Of a DNA stretch of 8,527 nucleotides, positions 6,326 to 8,527 are shown one piece after another. The notes below the pieces were generated by a model, which saw nothing but the letters and a program-made list of their open reading frames with translations, was not told the DNA's origin and searched no databases. The stretch is from Acidobacteriota bacterium. GTDB lineage: Bacteria > Acidobacteriota > Terriglobia > Acidoferrales > UBA7541. The translations under genes and the position numbers were made by a program. Where the stretch lies: assembly GCA_019239815.1 (NCBI GenBank), contig JAFAZL010000944.1:1-8527 (forward strand), in the 5' to 3' direction. Position 1 is the first letter of the stretch, and each line of letters begins with the position of its first letter.

Positions 6326-8182
6326 TTAATTGCGCCTGTTCGCTGAAGCGATAGCGGTCTGCGTCCACTCGACACCCGGATAAAGACTCGGTATACGAAA
6401 TGCCCGATATGCAAGCTGTCCAGTGATATTCATTTGCCACAAGAGCTGTGGGGTCGGCTCTTGAGTGACCTCTTGGATGAAGGATTGGTTGGGCGTGTTC
6501 ACGTCAAACGCCACGTCATATTCGACATTTCCGTTTGAAAGAGCCAACGCATCTCCGCAGCAGATTGAGTAGTGGGGCGAGAGGTTGGTCTCCCAGAGAA
6601 CTTGGCCCGTGCTCGCGCTTTCGTTGAGTTCGAAAATCGGCACGCTGCTGTAGCAAGGAGTGAGCCCGGCGGTTCCACAAACGTCATTGCTGGAGTCCAC
6701 GAACCGATTATTTCCATTGTTAAAAAACATAAGTCGAAAAATGCCCGCAGTGTTCGTACTCACCACCGTGGGATAGTGTTGGCCGTAGTTCCATTCAATC
6801 GGCGCTTGCCCACTCGGCAAAGCAAAATCACCATCTGGTCCCAGATGCCACAGAATGCGACCGTCCCCAGCCCCATCTTGATAGTTGATTTTGACAACCC
6901 AATTCTGATTTCTCATCGACAGAATTAAATTCCCGTCGTCTGGCGAATAGACGATCGCGTTGGCATGAGTCCAATCCGCAAGTCCATAGGGAGCGTGGGT
7001 CTGAGAGATATGGTCGAACGTTGACCATGTCCACACCGGCTTTTGCGCTTGAGGGTCCCATTCCACCAATGCATCACCGAGAGTTGTCGACTGTCCGCCG
7101 CCTACAAGAATCGGGAAGTAATTACACAGTAAGATGTAGTGGCCGTTGGGCAATTTCAAAATGTCATGGTGCATTTCAATCAAATTTTGAAAGGATGCCC
7201 CGATTGCGGTCAATCCCGCATTGATGTCGCCGACCCGAAGCTGAAATACAGTATTTCCGGCAAGATCGATTTCGCGAAATGCGTTTCCGTCTTGGAATAC
7301 CACGAGCAACATATTACCATTTGGTAAGAGCTTGATGGGAAAGGGGTACTGCCCTGGCTCCATTCTGTAGTACCAAACTACGTTGCCGTCTAAGTCTGTG
7401 GCTAGTGCCGAAAGATGACGCTGGCTGGTCGAATATATTAGATCCAACAGCTCCACGCCGGGAGCCGTACCCGCTGCCGCCGGTTGCGGAACTGTAATAC
7501 TCGGGATCATGCTGGCGGGCAAGTCTCCGGTTGTGAATACGTGATCAGAATCAGCAACCCGCAGGCCGCTGGCCAACTGCAAGGTTGCCTGCATATGATA
7601 GGTAGTGTTGGCTCGCATTCCCGCCACTAGAACCGCAGTGGCTCCCCCGAGTGGCGGAGCTGGCTGCGCCCAGGTCGTTAGTCCATACTTAGTGCTCGCC
7701 CCGAACTGAACCTGTACCGCTGCCCCGGCCGGGGCCACGATCTTGTAAAGCGCCACTTGGGGATTGTTTGTTGTCGAGACCGTGCCTGCGGCGAAATTTT
7801 GTGGAGCAAATATCGATACCTGTGCGGGAGCAGCCGTCGCATTAGTCGGCGTATTGGTCGCCGTTATCAACACGTCGCCGGTCGGTACAGACGAGGGCGC
7901 CGTGTAAACTCCCGATGAACTAATTGTTCCCGATGTTGCCGAGCCCCCGGCTACGCCGTTAACTTTCCAGGTGAGACTGACCAAGCTCCCGGCGTTACCG
8001 GTTGTGAGGAATTGTGTACTCTGTCCTGCCTCCACCAGTACCGCGCTTGGTGTTACTTGAAACCCAGCCGGCTGTTCAAAGGTCCCTCCGTACTGCGAAC
8101 CTCCTGCTCCGCAACCACACAAAGTTACAGCCAAAACACACAAAGGACTTGACAAGACGAATATTGGCCATTTCAGACTCAA
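6326..8182 (-). CDS. Aryl-sulfate sulfotransferase (ASST) family lipoprotein with N-terminal Ig-like domain
   Basis: The 618-aa product resembles bacterial ASST, which moves sulfate between phenolic compounds without PAPS through a sulfated histidine. Residues 1-24 are a lipoprotein signal with lipobox L21-C22-G23-C24. Residues 41-125 are an Ig-like domain (VTPSAVLVEAGQSTQF, TWKVNGVAGG, GTISSSGVYTAPSSVP). Residues 135-218 look fibronectin-III-like (NTTYHMQATLQLASG). The propeller occupies about 240-600. Residues matching the E. coli enzyme's active site (H252, H356, R374, H436) are H338 or H339 in EMHHD, H406 in DWTHANAI, R424 in LSMRNQNWVVKI and H469 in GQHYP; the H406-R424 spacing of 18 equals that of the E. 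coli pair. NNGNNRF (488-494) and paired cysteines C502 and C510 also fit. TTG at 8182 is the only usable start near the signal peptide, since an in-frame TAG lies at 8195-8197 and GGGG sits 7 bases upstream. Family assignment is firm; the substrate is unknown and catalysis unproven. Confidence 0.9.
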   Translation of the reverse strand: MSLKWPIFVLSSPLCVLAVTLCGCGAGGSQYGGTFEQPAGFQVTPSAVLVEAGQSTQFLTTGNAGSLVSLTWKVNGVAGGSATSGTISSSGVYTAPSSVPTGDVLITATNTPTNATAAPAQVSIFAPQNFAAGTVSTTNNPQVALYKIVAPAGAAVQVQFGASTKYGLTTWAQPAPPLGGATAVLVAGMRANTTYHMQATLQLASGLRVADSDHVFTTGDLPASMIPSITVPQPAAAGTAPGVELLDLIYSTSQRHLSALATDLDGNVVWYYRMEPGQYPFPIKLLPNGNMLLVVFQDGNAFREIDLAGNTVFQLRVGDINAGLTAIGASFQNLIEMHHDILKLPNGHYILLCNYFPILVGGGQSTTLGDALVEWDPQAQKPVWTWSTFDHISQTHAPYGLADWTHANAIVYSPDDGNLILSMRNQNWVVKINYQDGAGDGRILWHLGPDGDFALPSGQAPIEWNYGQHYPTVVSTNTAGIFRLMFFNNGNNRFVDSSNDVCGTAGLTPCYSSVPIFELNESASTGQVLWETNLSPHYSICCGDALALSNGNVEYDVAFDVNTPNQSFIQEVTQEPTPQLLWQMNITGQLAYRAFRIPSLYPGVEWTQTAIASANRRN

Positions 8183-8527
8183 GGTTGGACCCCGCTATTT
8201 TTCTTAGGCGCGTTTCCTATCCCATTCGGAAACCGCCAGGATTTGCGATCTGATTTCTGATTCGGTCTTCGACACTTCGTTCGCAAAACGCTATTCCCAA
8301 AAACTCACCTCACAGTTCCATCGGTGCGCCATCTATCGGATGAAAAATTCCACGAAAAAGCAAAACACGCCTCATGACTAGCTCTCGCACTGCTAAGTCT
8401 TCGGTGCAAACGTGAATGAATGTAAGCGAGCACACCGCGTCTTAGGCGGCATGAGCACTCGACCACTGCATCAACCGTCGAAACGCGCAGACCCAGAAGG
8501 GCGGGTCCGTAGGCGTCACGGCTAAAG
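8183..8527. other. Right-end region without a supportable gene
   Basis: These 345 bases lie upstream of the sulfotransferase gene. I found no recognisable coding region, RNA gene or mobile element. One minus-strand frame stays open for 73 codons from the edge (8308-8526), but its product is rich in Arg, Ser and Cys with no known motif. A 5-base inverted repeat, GACCC/GGGTC (about 8490-8507), has no T tract. The sulfotransferase promoter should be here, but I see no clear -35/-10 pair. Confidence 0.6.
8212..8233. repeat. Inverted repeat GTTTCC/GGAAAC in the sulfotransferase leader
   Basis: A perfect 6-base inverted repeat with a 10-base loop (8212-8217 and 8228-8233) lies about 30 bases before the TTG start. 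Allowing one bulged base extends the stem to include GCG on the outer side. It could be a leader hairpin or a protein-binding site; by length alone it could also be chance. Confidence 0.3.

Noticed and set aside
8412..8525. Rightward 37-codon frame from a GTG
   Set aside because: Short, rich in Arg and His, no ribosome site and no family resemblance.

Overview
The window looks like chromosome from a Gram-negative (diderm) bacterium, most likely an Acidobacteriota. This is inferred from protein style: an Ig-like domain of the 'GTISSSGVYTAPSSVP' type on a lipoprotein, a very long SLBB-repeat export protein, and a PAP2-Wzi-type fusion, all familiar from that phylum. No rRNA, tRNA or housekeeping marker is present to prove it. 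No mobile element, CRISPR array or RNA gene was seen.

Layout. The left 5.2 kb is a leftward operon for surface polysaccharide. From its promoter side it holds a 126-aa stand-alone receiver domain that has lost its phosphorylation residues (4777-5157), a 1206-aa outer-membrane polysaccharide export (OPX/Wza-type) protein with seven SLBB repeats (1083-4703), and a secreted PAP2 phosphatase fused to what looks like the start of a Wzi capsule-assembly domain (from 1083, running off the left edge). The last two genes overlap by one base (TGATG). A 344-base divergent intergenic region (5158-5501) holds a plausible promoter for this operon, a 12-base perfect palindrome in its leader, and a weaker promoter for the rightward gene. 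That gene (5502-6215) encodes a NarL/FixJ-type response regulator with a LuxR helix-turn-helix, and is a natural candidate regulator of the operon.

Convergent with the regulator is a lone leftward gene (6326-8182) with a TTG start. It encodes a lipoprotein: an Ig-like domain, a possible fibronectin-III-like domain, then an aryl-sulfate sulfotransferase (ASST) propeller with the expected histidines and arginine. The last 345 bases (8183-8527) contain no gene I can support.

How the genes fit together (inference): the OPX protein would carry polysaccharide across the outer membrane. The PAP2 part could dephosphorylate a lipid carrier or lipid-linked substrate, and the Wzi part could anchor polymer at the surface. 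The pseudo-receiver and the divergent LuxR-type regulator form a regulatory pair without a histidine kinase in view. The sulfotransferase may be independent. The most unusual points are the phosphorylation-dead receiver heading an export operon opposite an atypical regulator, the PAP2-Wzi fusion, and the uncharacterised N-terminal half of the OPX protein.
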